A stretch of 64,000 nucleotides of DNA from an uncultured Myxococcales bacterium. Lineage in GTDB: Bacteria; Myxococcota_A; UBA9042; CAIXZC01. Numbering within the stretch: the stretch's first letter is position 1; each line of letters starts with the position of its first letter. The stretch is taken from NCBI GenBank assembly GCA_903895725.1, contig CAITUV010000013.1, positions 121,191 through 185,190 on the forward strand, read 5' to 3'. Below the pieces are notes generated by a model that searched no databases, had not been told where the DNA came from, and saw only the letters and a list, made by a program, of their open reading frames with translations. Shown here piece by piece: positions 54,446-62,994 of this stretch. Position numbers and translations under genes: made by a program.

Positions 54446-56863
54446 ATGAGAACGGGATGGTTGTTTGGGGCCTTGATGCTGGTGCTTGCCTCGTGTGACA
54501 TGGCACCCGAGCCGGAGCTGGGCGTTCCGGACGGGACGGAGGCGGCGCAGAAGTACGAGGGGGTGAAGAACCCCGCAATTCTGCCCGCGTACAAGCTGCC
54601 CTCCGAAGTCCGGATTCCCGGCAAGCAGGATGCGGCCACGGATTACCGGAAGGCGCATCCGCAATGGTACGCCATTACCGAGGCTCCGCCGGCGAGCTTC
54701 CGCGCCATGAAGGAGTGGGAGCCGATGGTGGCCAACATCATCACCTACTCGAACTACCTTCCGTCGGACAAGCCCGTTGCGCAGACCATGGCCGACATCG
54801 CGATCGAGTCGGTGAAGATCGGCGAGCTCTGGGTTGTGGTAACCGGCGCGCCGGCCAAGGCCGACCTCATCGACCGGATGACGAAGGGCGGCGTGAGCCA
54901 GGCGGACATGGATGCCAAGGTCAAGTTCTTCAACATCGACAACGATGCCATCTGGACGATCGACTTCGGGCCGCTTCCGATGGTGGACGACAAGGCGGGA
55001 GACATGATCTTCCAGGACTTCCGCTACTACCATCCCCGCTACCACGACGACGGAGTCCCCACCCGCCTGGGCAATGCCATCGGCGTGACCACGTACCGGT
55101 CTCCGTTCGACTTCGAGGGCGGCAACTTCCAGTCGGACGGTGAGGAGTACTGCTACACGACCGAGCGGTTGTACCTCTACACGGGCATGAATTACGACCA
55201 GGTCAACGAGGTCTTCAAGACCTACTACGGCTGCAAGAAGGCCGTGGTGCTCAAGGACATCACCAACGACGGCACGGGCCACGTGGACATGTTCTTCAAG
55301 CTGGGCGGAAAGAACGTGGCGTTCATGGGCGAATACACCACGGTGGTGGATGCGACGAACAAGAAGCGGATGGACGACAACGTCAAGCAGCTCGAGGCGC
55401 TGACCTATTCGAGCGGCGGCCCCGGCATCACGGTCTACCGCATTCCGATGCCGCATGCGGGGAAGTCGGGTGGCGAGTCCATCCCGCGCACGTTCATCAA
55501 CTCGACGTTGTTCTCCAGTGCGGACGGCTCCAAGAAGGTGAACCTGTGGCCGATCTACACGGTGGACAAGGATCTCGAGGCCGAGGCGCTGGCTTCCTGG
55601 GAAGCGGGCATGCCGGATTGGGACCACGTCGGGATCATTTCGGATCAGGTCTCCCTGTACTCCGGTGCGATCCACTGCGTGACCCGCACGGTTCCTGCAA
55701 TTGCCATGAAGAAGTACATCCCGGACGGAACCTGCGAAGGTGGCGCCTGCACGGGTGGCGGGTCGCACGGGTATGACGGTGCCTGCGTTGCCGGGGCCGA
55801 GCCGGATCCGGGATGCTGGGGACCGAAGTGGCAGTGCCTCTGCAACTACTGCGAGGATGCGGGCTGCGGGATTCCCGAGAGCTGCGGCGACGGCACGTGC
55901 GGCGACAAGGAGACCTGCTTCAACTGCGCCATGGATTGTGCGTGCGGCGCGGACAAGGCTTGCAGCCCCGTGACCCAGCAGTGCGCCAGCGACACCTGCG
56001 GCAACGGCAAGTGTGACAACGGCGAGAACTGCGTGACCTGCGCTGCCGACTGCGGCTGCAAGACGGGTGAGAGCTGCGCATTCGGCATCTGCACTGCGGA
56101 TCCGTGCGGCGGCATCGAGTACGAGGGGTGCTGCGACGGTGCGACGCTGGCCTACTGCGATGGCGGTGAGCTGGCGACGGTCAACTGCGGTGCGGACGGA
56201 TGCGGCTGGGTGGCCGGCCAGAACTGGTACGACTGCGGCGGCGACGGCGAGGATCCGGCCGGCACGTTCAAGCTGGACTGCGGCGGCAACTACGACTATC
56301 CGCCCGGCTGTGCGGGCAAGGAGTGCGGTGACAACGGCGGCGGTTACTCGTGCGGCGAGTGCCCCGAGGGCACCGACTGCGTGAACGGGAAGTGCGGCGA
56401 GTGCGACCCGGCTGCCAACTGTGCGGGCAAGGAGTGCGGCGATGACGGTTGCGGTGGCCAGTGCGGCACCTGCGCCGAGGGGTCCGAGTGCAAGGAAGGC
56501 AAGTGCGAGGCCGGCCCGTGCGACCCGGTTGCCAACTGCACCGGCAAGGAGTGCGGGGATGATGGCTGCGGCGGCCAGTGCGGCACCTGCGGCGAAGGTC
56601 TCGAGTGCTCCGCCGAGTTCAAGTGCGTGGAAGTCGTGACCCCGCCGGTCGAGGGCGAGACGGACATTCAGGGTGAGGACGTGGGCTCGACGGAGGACAT
56701 CGCTGCCGGCGAAGGCACCTCCGAGGATACCGGAACCACGACGCCTCCCAAGAAGAAGGATGACGGCTGCACCGCGTCGGGCCAGGGCAATCCGCTGGCC
56801 GGGCTGCTGCTCGCCGGAGCCCTTCTTGCCCTGGTTGCCCTGCGGCGCCGGGTGATCGCGTAG
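54446..56863 (+). CDS. Arginine/agmatine-deiminase-fold lipoprotein with Cys-rich stalk and MYXO-CTERM-like tail, 805 aa
   Basis: The lipobox LVLASC (Cys17) is followed by a guanidino-group-modifying domain (about 60-425). Its motifs are those of the PAD_porph/agmatine deiminase family: WTIDFGPLPM, EGGNFQSDG, GHVDMFFKL (His279, Asp281) and catalytic Cys411 in GAIHCVTR. It could therefore deiminate arginine, agmatine or peptidyl-arginine outside the cell. About 300 residues of Cys-rich repeats follow, including two near-copies of GKECGDDGCGGQCGTC. A TDIQGED-type acidic linker comes next. The tail is DGCTASGQGNP, then a hydrophobic helix and RRR, the layout of MYXO-CTERM sorting signals. Having both a lipobox and a MYXO-CTERM tail is odd. 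Confidence 0.88.
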   Translation: MRTGWLFGALMLVLASCDMAPEPELGVPDGTEAAQKYEGVKNPAILPAYKLPSEVRIPGKQDAATDYRKAHPQWYAITEAPPASFRAMKEWEPMVANIITYSNYLPSDKPVAQTMADIAIESVKIGELWVVVTGAPAKADLIDRMTKGGVSQADMDAKVKFFNIDNDAIWTIDFGPLPMVDDKAGDMIFQDFRYYHPRYHDDGVPTRLGNAIGVTTYRSPFDFEGGNFQSDGEEYCYTTERLYLYTGMNYDQVNEVFKTYYGCKKAVVLKDITNDGTGHVDMFFKLGGKNVAFMGEYTTVVDATNKKRMDDNVKQLEALTYSSGGPGITVYRIPMPHAGKSGGESIPRTFINSTLFSSADGSKKVNLWPIYTVDKDLEAEALASWEAGMPDWDHVGIISDQVSLYSGAIHCVTRTVPAIAMKKYIPDGTCEGGACTGGGSHGYDGACVAGAEPDPGCWGPKWQCLCNYCEDAGCGIPESCGDGTCGDKETCFNCAMDCACGADKACSPVTQQCASDTCGNGKCDNGENCVTCAADCGCKTGESCAFGICTADPCGGIEYEGCCDGATLAYCDGGELATVNCGADGCGWVAGQNWYDCGGDGEDPAGTFKLDCGGNYDYPPGCAGKECGDNGGGYSCGECPEGTDCVNGKCGECDPAANCAGKECGDDGCGGQCGTCAEGSECKEGKCEAGPCDPVANCTGKECGDDGCGGQCGTCGEGLECSAEFKCVEVVTPPVEGETDIQGEDVGSTEDIAAGEGTSEDTGTTTPPKKKDDGCTASGQGNPLAGLLLAGALLALVALRRRVIA

Positions 56864-56930
56864 TTTCCTCCCCCCTCTCTCGTTCCGTCCCCAGGCAGCG
56901 CCAATTCTGAGGCAGGCAAGGCCGATGCGT

Positions 56931-56949
56931 TGCCGACGTGCAGTCGGCA
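56931..56949. terminator. Stem-loop downstream of deiminase gene
   Basis: TGCCGAC pairs perfectly with GTCGGCA around a GTGCA loop, 67 bases after the stop. No U-tract. The rest of the 249-bp gap up to the next gene shows nothing I can identify. Confidence 0.4.
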
Positions 56950-57112
56950 CGGGGGACCCGGACGTTCCCCGAGGTTCCCGACTTCCGTTCTGCGGGGGAG
57001 CCCCTGGCGACCCTGGCCCCGGGAGATGATGTGCTCTTGACGCGTGCCCGGGGGTTCCTCCATCCTCGATGCCTGGAAGTCGAGCAGGCCGGGGCTGCAA
57101 CGAGGAGTCCGC

Positions 57113-58891
57113 ATGAGGTCGAAGGAGGAATTCGAGTTGCTGGTAGCCAGCAGCCTTGTCTCGGAGCTCAGGCGGCTGGACGCCCACAGGCGTCGCACCC
57201 TGGCTCAGGTCCTCGTGGCATTGATGGCACTGCTGTGGGGGCCATGGATCCTGGTCCGGCTGATCGTCGGCCCGTTCGGCGGCAGGGACTGGAAGGTCGG
57301 ACTGGTCATCCTGGTGGCCTCGGGGCTGATGACCGCCTTTCTGGCGCCAGTCGTGGTGGGGTGGCTGCGGAGGGCGTATGACGAGCTCTACCAGGAGACG
57401 ATCGTGCGCCGGCTGGTCACCTTCCTGGACGGTACACTGACCTTCGACGTGAGCGGCCTGGTGGGGCGGGAGAAGTTCATCCAGGCGAAGCTGTTTGACC
57501 GGCCGCTGGGGTCGGCCGAGCAGTACTGGGGATCATGTCTTGTACGTGGCACCGCTCGCACGGGCCGCTTCGAGTTCTCCGAGGTGCTGGCCTGCGAGCT
57601 CAGGCGGACGGGGGGGCAGCGAGGTGGTCGGTCGGCCGTGCCGATCTTCTCGGGGTTGTTCGTGGCGTTCGATGCGTCGGCGGCTGCCGGCCCCGGAGGG
57701 TTTCCACTCGAGGTGGGGAACCTGGAGTCCCGCCTGCGGGAGACGAGCGGTCGCGAGGTTCGGGTCGGCCGCTCGGGGGCGGTGGTCTACCTGGCGATTC
57801 CGTGGCGGGGCGGTTTCGCACCGAGCCTTCTGAAAAGTGCGGTCGAGAGTGGAGTCGTGAAGGAGCATTTCGACAAGTTGAAGCTAGGGCTTGCCGCTGT
57901 TCGCGAGGTGGATTCCGGAGTGGAGGCGGCCCTGGGCCGGGGGAGGTCCGGGCCTGCACCTTCCTCTTCCCGCGACGGAGCGGCGGCTGCCAGCGCTTCC
58001 CGGCCCTCAGGGAAGCCGGAGCTCAGGACTGCTGCAGACACGCCGGCAGAGACTCCGGGACAGGGGGCGGGTCTCCGGTTGCCCTTGTACTGTCTCGTCG
58101 GAGCAAGGCCGGTCATGGCCTTCGAGACGGCGGACCACGGAATGTCGGTAGCAGGCCTGAGCTGGGAGACCGCCGAGCTGGAGAGTGCGGTGGAGATGAC
58201 GCATCGGATCCTTTCGGGGTACGGCGAGGTGGACTACCTCGCAGAGGAGGAGTTCGTTTCGGCGCTTGCCGGGGCAGTCGAGCGAATCCGCAGGAAGAGG
58301 CTCGATGCCGGCGGGACGGTGGACCCCCTTCCCCAGGATCTGCCCGATCCGCCGGCCGAGTCTGTCTGGTTCTACGACGACAAGAGGAGCCTCCTGGCGA
58401 AGTTGCCTTGCCATCTCGGAGTTCTTGTCGGTGAGGAAGGACGCTCGATGGGGCTGGCCACGGTTCATAGCGTCGCAGGCCGCATACTCTTCTCGCTGGG
58501 GCAGCGCTTGCTCTGGGTCACGGTCGAGGACATGCGCGCACTGACGGCGGATCCTCTCGACGGCCGGGCATGGCTGGAGGCAAGCATTCGCCACTGGTGG
58601 CGGCTGCCCCCGGAGCCGGCGGCGCAGATCCGAATGGCGTTTGCTCCCGGTGCCGGACTCGATGGGGCGTTGGCAAGAAACTGGAAGGCGTGCCGCATGG
58701 AGTTGCGGGAGGAGAAGGCAAAGCTTCGCCGGGATGGCGTCGGGCATCGGCTCTTTCATGTCCGGCACTTCTCACCCGACCGGCAGGCCATGCTCGAAGT
58801 GGAAGTGGACCCTGTGGGAAGTGTTCGGCAGGCTCGATTGCTTGAAGGGGCCGAGGGATACAGACTCTCCGGCGGTGGGAGTCCCTACTGA
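57113..58891 (+). CDS. DUF3137-like membrane protein, 592 aa
   Basis: Two N-terminal membrane helices (about 28-50 and 57-80) are followed by a cytoplasmic region resembling DUF3137: FIQAKLFDRPLGSAEQYWGS, FEFSEVLACE and IFSGLFVAFDAS match its pattern. The rest (about 250-592) includes a disordered Ser/Ala/Pro stretch and an alpha/beta region with no family I recognise. The start is supported by CGAGGAGTCC. The convergent overlap with the next gene is seven bases. Function unknown. Confidence 0.8.
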   Translation: MRSKEEFELLVASSLVSELRRLDAHRRRTLAQVLVALMALLWGPWILVRLIVGPFGGRDWKVGLVILVASGLMTAFLAPVVVGWLRRAYDELYQETIVRRLVTFLDGTLTFDVSGLVGREKFIQAKLFDRPLGSAEQYWGSCLVRGTARTGRFEFSEVLACELRRTGGQRGGRSAVPIFSGLFVAFDASAAAGPGGFPLEVGNLESRLRETSGREVRVGRSGAVVYLAIPWRGGFAPSLLKSAVESGVVKEHFDKLKLGLAAVREVDSGVEAALGRGRSGPAPSSSRDGAAAASASRPSGKPELRTAADTPAETPGQGAGLRLPLYCLVGARPVMAFETADHGMSVAGLSWETAELESAVEMTHRILSGYGEVDYLAEEEFVSALAGAVERIRRKRLDAGGTVDPLPQDLPDPPAESVWFYDDKRSLLAKLPCHLGVLVGEEGRSMGLATVHSVAGRILFSLGQRLLWVTVEDMRALTADPLDGRAWLEASIRHWWRLPPEPAAQIRMAFAPGAGLDGALARNWKACRMELREEKAKLRRDGVGHRLFHVRHFSPDRQAMLEVEVDPVGSVRQARLLEGAEGYRLSGGGSPY

Positions 58892-59658
58892 GCGGTTCCG
58901 GAGGGAGCGCTGCCCGCCGGTCCGGCGAGCCGGTTGAGCCCCTCGATGAAGGCCTTGTCGAGCTGCCCTCTCAAGTCGGCGGCCACGGCCTTCTCAAACG
59001 CCCTGGTCCTGTTCTCGTTCGAACCGTAGGTGAAGCTGAGGGACGGGCTGTTGGCAACGGCAACCTGGACGGTCGCCAAGTGCTTGCCTTCCGGAACCGA
59101 GAAGACCAGGACCTCGCCGAGGAAGCTGCCGGGAGAGGTAATGAGCGTCTTGTCGAAATCGAGCTTGGGAACCAGCACAGCGCCGCGAAGGACCAGCAGG
59201 TACTTGATCTCATCCAGGCTCTGCTGGAGCGGCTCGATGTCGGCCTCGGAATCAGGATAGTAGGTGTCGCCTCGCTCCTTGAGCTCCTTCTCTGTCCCCT
59301 TGAGCGCCTCGTCCAGTGCCGCCCAGGGGTAGCTGTCCATGACCACCGGTGTTTCCGGCTGGCCTCCCGTGGCGAGGTCCCCCTCCATGACATAGGTCGC
59401 GGTCATGCCGGCCAGGGCCGTCGCGATTGGGGGCTGCAGTCCCGAAGGGGGAGGCACTTCGGCTCCGCGAGGGACCCCGGGGAGTGCGGCTGAGACTGCG
59501 GACAAACACTTTCGGAACGCATCCAGCTTCGTCTGCCCGGACCCGATAAGTCGCCTGGCATTCTCGATGCGCTTGGCCATGAAGTCTTCGTCCTTGGAGC
59601 ACGCAGCCAGTGCCATGGCGACCACGGCGATCCACACACTCATCTGTCTTCGGTACAT
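58885..59658 (-). CDS. Lipoprotein, 257 aa
   Basis: The signal peptide and lipobox end in ALAAC (Cys20), followed by a Lys/Glu-rich helical region. The C-terminal half is an alpha/beta domain with no Cys-rich repeats, unlike most lipoproteins here. No family recognised. The ATG at 59658 sits eight bases after GGAAAGGAGG. Monocistronic and convergent with the DUF3137-like gene. Confidence 0.78.
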   Translation of the reverse strand: MYRRQMSVWIAVVAMALAACSKDEDFMAKRIENARRLIGSGQTKLDAFRKCLSAVSAALPGVPRGAEVPPPSGLQPPIATALAGMTATYVMEGDLATGGQPETPVVMDSYPWAALDEALKGTEKELKERGDTYYPDSEADIEPLQQSLDEIKYLLVLRGAVLVPKLDFDKTLITSPGSFLGEVLVFSVPEGKHLATVQVAVANSPSLSFTYGSNENRTRAFEKAVAADLRGQLDKAFIEGLNRLAGPAGSAPSGTAQ

Positions 59659-59907
59659 CACTTGCCTCCTTTCCATTGGCGGAATCAATCGCGCGACAGC
59701 CGAGCATAGCATAGCCCGGCCAGTCTCAGGAAGGTAGATGCTTTGCCGTGCGGACGGCCTGCAACGGGGCTCGTCCACTCCGTGGTCGTCGAGCGGGCTC
59801 TGCGCCCTCGGCATATTCCCCGGGCTGGAGTCAATCGAGATGAACCTTCCCGGTGCTGGCGACACGGCGTCTCCCTGGGAGGGGACGTCACTCCATCTCG
59901 CCCCTCT

Positions 59908-61275
59908 TCATTTCGGAATCCCGAGTCTCTTGAGCTTCTTGATCAGCCCGCGGCGGGAGATGCCGAGGAGCTCGGCCGCCCGGGTCCGGTTGTCCTGAGT
60001 CATGGCAAGAGCGCGGCGAATGGCAGCGATTTCGTTTTCGGCCAGGGTGGCGACGGGAGGGACGGCGGATTGGAGCGGTGCTCCGGTTTGAGCGTCGTCG
60101 GTCTGAGCGGGGTGGAAGCGCTGCCCTGCGGAGGGCAGGGAGCGTTGCACGGCGAGCGGGAGGTGCTCGGGAAGGATGACGTCGGAGCGGGCCAGCAGGC
60201 GGGCGCGTTCGAGAGCGTTGGCGAGCTCACGTACGTTGCCGGGCCATGAGTGGGCGACAAGAGCCTGGGCTGCGGCCCGGGAGATCCGGCGGCTCTCCCC
60301 TCGAAGAGCCAGGAAGTGCCGGGCCAGTGGCAGAATGTCCTCGGTGCGTTCCCGGAGCGGCGGCAGCTCGAGGGCAACGACATTGAGTCGGTAGTAGAGA
60401 TCCGCCCGGAAGCGTCCGGCCTGGACCGCCGCATCGAGGGCCTGGTGGGTCGCAGCGACAAGGCGGATGTCGACGGGAATCTCGCCTCGGCCCCCAAGCG
60501 GGGAGACCGTTCTTTCTTCGATGGCCCGCAGCAGCACCGGCTGTATGTCCAGAGGCATGTCCCCGATCTCGTCGAGGAACAGGGTGCCTCCCTGGGCCTC
60601 ACGGAACCGGCCCTGGCTACGGGCCACGGCTCCGGTGAAAGCGCCCCGTTCGTGGCCGAACAGCTCGGCAGCCAGGAGCGTGGGGGGAACGGCTGCACAG
60701 TTGACGCAGACCATGGGGCCGCCGGCTCGGCTGGAGCAGCGGTGGATGAAGCGCGCCAGCACCTCCTTGCCCGTACCGCTCTCCCCGGCAAGCAGCACGG
60801 TGGCCTGGCTCTGGCCGATGCGCCAGGCATCTCGAAGCAAGGCCTGCATTTGCGGGCTGACGGCGACGATTCCGGCAAGCAGCTCGGTCGGGACTGCGGT
60901 TTGTCCCTGCGGACCCAGCCCCAGGGTGTCCTGCACGCAGGCGAGAAGCTCGTCGAGGTCGACCGGCTTGGCCAGGTAGTCGACCGCACCGAGGCGAAGC
61001 GCCGTCACCGCATCGCGGACGTCGGCAAACGCAGTGACCAGCAGGAAGGGCAGGGCGGGGGCCGTGCTTCGCACGGAGCGCAGCAGATCGAGGCCGCTGG
61101 CCCCCGGCATGCGGACATCACTCACGACCATGTCCGGGGAATTGTCGGCCAGCCAGCTCAGGGCTTCCTCCGCCGAGCTTGCCGTGTGCACCCGGAGGCC
61201 GGCCTCTCCGAGGGTTGCAGCATAGAGCTCTCGGAAGCCCGGTTCGTCATCGACGACGAGAATCGTGCGACTCAT
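59908..61275 (-). CDS. NtrC-family sigma-54-dependent response regulator, 455 aa
   Basis: The receiver domain carries Asp53 (VVSDVRMPG) with DDE at residues 9-11. A AAA+ enhancer-binding domain follows, with GESGTGKE, the sigma-54-contacting GAFTGA loop, and FLDEIGDMP. A Fis-type helix-turn-helix lies at the C-terminus (RTRAAELLGISRRGL). It activates transcription from -24/-12 promoters after phosphorylation. Its start overlaps the stop of the partner kinase gene (ATGA). The likely target is the divergent lipoprotein gene with a sigma-54 promoter at 62914-62928. Confidence 0.96.
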   Translation of the reverse strand: MSRTILVVDDEPGFRELYAATLGEAGLRVHTASSAEEALSWLADNSPDMVVSDVRMPGASGLDLLRSVRSTAPALPFLLVTAFADVRDAVTALRLGAVDYLAKPVDLDELLACVQDTLGLGPQGQTAVPTELLAGIVAVSPQMQALLRDAWRIGQSQATVLLAGESGTGKEVLARFIHRCSSRAGGPMVCVNCAAVPPTLLAAELFGHERGAFTGAVARSQGRFREAQGGTLFLDEIGDMPLDIQPVLLRAIEERTVSPLGGRGEIPVDIRLVAATHQALDAAVQAGRFRADLYYRLNVVALELPPLRERTEDILPLARHFLALRGESRRISRAAAQALVAHSWPGNVRELANALERARLLARSDVILPEHLPLAVQRSLPSAGQRFHPAQTDDAQTGAPLQSAVPPVATLAENEIAAIRRALAMTQDNRTRAAELLGISRRGLIKKLKRLGIPK

Positions 61276-62594
61276 GGGGTCTCCTCTGCGGCGGGCCGCC
61301 GCAGGCCACTGATGGTGACGCAGGTGCCTTGCCGCGGACGGCTGTCAATGGTGATGGACCAGCCGTGCAGGTCGACTACTCGCTTGACGATGGCGAGTCC
61401 AAGGCCATGTCCGTCGGGGCGGCCGGTGACGTAGGGCTTGAACACGTCGGGAAGGATGTCGTGAGGGATCCCGGTTCCCTGGTCCTCCACGACGAGGGCC
61501 GCGCCATCTCCCCGCGGCTCCAGCCGCAACGAGACCGTCGAGCCGCGGCGGGACGCCTGCAGGCTGTTGAGGAGAAGGTTCACCAGCACTTGCTCGACTC
61601 GCATGGGAGCGCACTGCAGCGTCAATGGAGGCGCCTGCACGTCCAGCCGGACCCCCGCGTCGTCGAAGTCGCCGCGCAGCGCTCCGGCCACATTCTGCAG
61701 CAGGGCGTCAGCCCTGGTGGGCTCGAGGCGAAGCGGCTCCGAGCGCGCAAATGTCAGAAAGTCGCTCAGCCGGGCCGCTGCCTGATCCGCAGCATCGACA
61801 ATCCGCTCGGCTGCCACCCGGGTCTCTGCGCTGATGCCCGGGTCCCGGCAAACATGCTGGGCCAGGCCGAGAATGAGGCCGAGCGGGTTCTTCGTCTCGT
61901 GCGCCAGACCCGTGGCGACCAGTCCCATCTCTTCGAGCCTGGCCCGTTCAGTGCGCTCGGATTCCAGTGCACGCGCCAGCTCGTGAGAGCGAATGCTGCG
62001 CTGCCAGGCCAGCACCAGGGCGATGATCCCCGCCCATCCGACGGCCAGCGCAAAAGCCATCTCGGGGATGTTCTCCGCGTACACGTGCTCCGGCAACGCA
62101 GTCTCGCAGCCGACGACGAGTTCCAGGTCAAGGTCCGGGACGACCCCGGACGGTTGCCAGACGAAGGCCGCTGACGCCGGCCATGCCTTGGCACCGTGCA
62201 GAGCAGCCCCGGACAAGGGACGCCTGAACACGGCCAGAGCTCCATCCGCGGCAGGGCCGGGGGTCCAGGGAGCTCCCACCGTGTCAGGGACATCTCCAAC
62301 GGTCGCAACAGGATGCCCGTCTCGCAACAGTCCGACATAGAGCACGGGGCGACGGAGACTGAGCTTGTTCCGGAGCAGGCGCTCAATGCCGGCATCGTCC
62401 TCCGGCAGCGGCTCCAGATGGGGGTCAAGGAGGACGCCGACGGACACGGCCAGGCCTCCGCTGAGACGCTCGAGCTGGGCCAGCTCCCGCTCCCGGATGA
62501 TATGCCAGTAGATCAGGGCCCAGGCGCCTGACGCTGCAAACAGGGCGAGTCCGGCAAGCAGGGGGCCGCGGCGAAGTCTCGGCACTGGCGGCAT
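61272..62594 (-). CDS. Sensor histidine kinase partner of NtrC-type regulator, 440 aa
   Basis: Two membrane helices (about 12-30 and 190-208) enclose a periplasmic sensor region of about 155 residues. HisKA follows with His232 in LAHETKNPLG. The HATPase domain has NLLLNSLQAS, VEDQGTGIP and GHGLGLAIV. The ATG at 62594 follows AGGAAAGGAAG. An ATG 33 bases upstream has no ribosome site. The pair is separated from the divergent sigma-54 target gene by 400 bp. Confidence 0.93.
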   Translation of the reverse strand: MPPVPRLRRGPLLAGLALFAASGAWALIYWHIIRERELAQLERLSGGLAVSVGVLLDPHLEPLPEDDAGIERLLRNKLSLRRPVLYVGLLRDGHPVATVGDVPDTVGAPWTPGPAADGALAVFRRPLSGAALHGAKAWPASAAFVWQPSGVVPDLDLELVVGCETALPEHVYAENIPEMAFALAVGWAGIIALVLAWQRSIRSHELARALESERTERARLEEMGLVATGLAHETKNPLGLILGLAQHVCRDPGISAETRVAAERIVDAADQAAARLSDFLTFARSEPLRLEPTRADALLQNVAGALRGDFDDAGVRLDVQAPPLTLQCAPMRVEQVLVNLLLNSLQASRRGSTVSLRLEPRGDGAALVVEDQGTGIPHDILPDVFKPYVTGRPDGHGLGLAIVKRVVDLHGWSITIDSRPRQGTCVTISGLRRPAAEETP

Positions 62595-62777
62595 GGTCTT
62601 CCTTTCCTGTTCCCGGGCCGCGCTCATGGCCCGAGCATACCAGAACGCTTTGCAAGTTGCGTACCGCTTTCGGCTGATCGGGGCAGGAAGGTGGTCTTCT
62701 CGAGCAGTGGAGCACACGGTCTGCGGGACGGGCTGCCGTCACCGGAGCTGAATCAGCGGTGCCGGTTGGAGTGGGCG

Positions 62778-62824
62778 GGAACGGCGTTCACGGCCGTGAT
62801 TGACCGAGTGGGAACGCTGTTCAC
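62778..62824 (+). promoter_or_regulatory. Tandem upstream activator dyads for the NtrC-type regulator
   Basis: Two copies of (C/T)GGGAACG-N2-GTTCAC share the palindromic core GAAC-N3-GTTC. Their centres are at about 62784 and 62817, exactly 33 bp (three helical turns) apart and roughly 100-135 bp upstream of the sigma-54 promoter. This is the typical arrangement of an enhancer for an NtrC-family activator. Confidence 0.65.
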
Positions 62825-62913
62825 ACCTCACCCCGGCAACGGGACGAGCTCTTCACCCCGCAAGCGGCAGCCGGGCTGACTCCCGGCTCAAACCAGAGGC
62901 CGGCGGGACACAC

Positions 62914-62928
62914 TGGCACAGCAGTTGC
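62914..62928 (+). promoter_or_regulatory. Sigma-54 promoter (TGGCAC-N5-TTGC)
   Basis: TGGCAC (62914-62919), a 5-bp spacer and TTGC (62925-62928) match the -24/-12 consensus perfectly. It lies 66 bases upstream of the repeat-lipoprotein ATG. Confidence 0.8.
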
Positions 62929-62994
62929 AGGAGTTCCAGGCATTGAGCAGTCGGGGGCGAATCGGCCCTCGGCTCCACCGATCAGGAGGAGAAC

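Larger units (their letters stand above)
62595..62994. other. Divergent regulatory interval between kinase and repeat lipoprotein
   Basis: 400 bp without a gene. The right part holds two GAAC-N3-GTTC dyads (62779-62789, 62812-62822) and a sigma-54 promoter (62914-62928) for the lipoprotein. The left 180 bp shows no obvious promoter for the kinase. Confidence 0.75.

Noticed and set aside
54239..57187. 982-codon minus-strand open frame opposite the deiminase gene
   Set aside because: It is a shadow of a gene with intact catalytic motifs and lipobox. Its Ala/Val/Arg repeats come from the antisense of Cys/Gly-rich codons.
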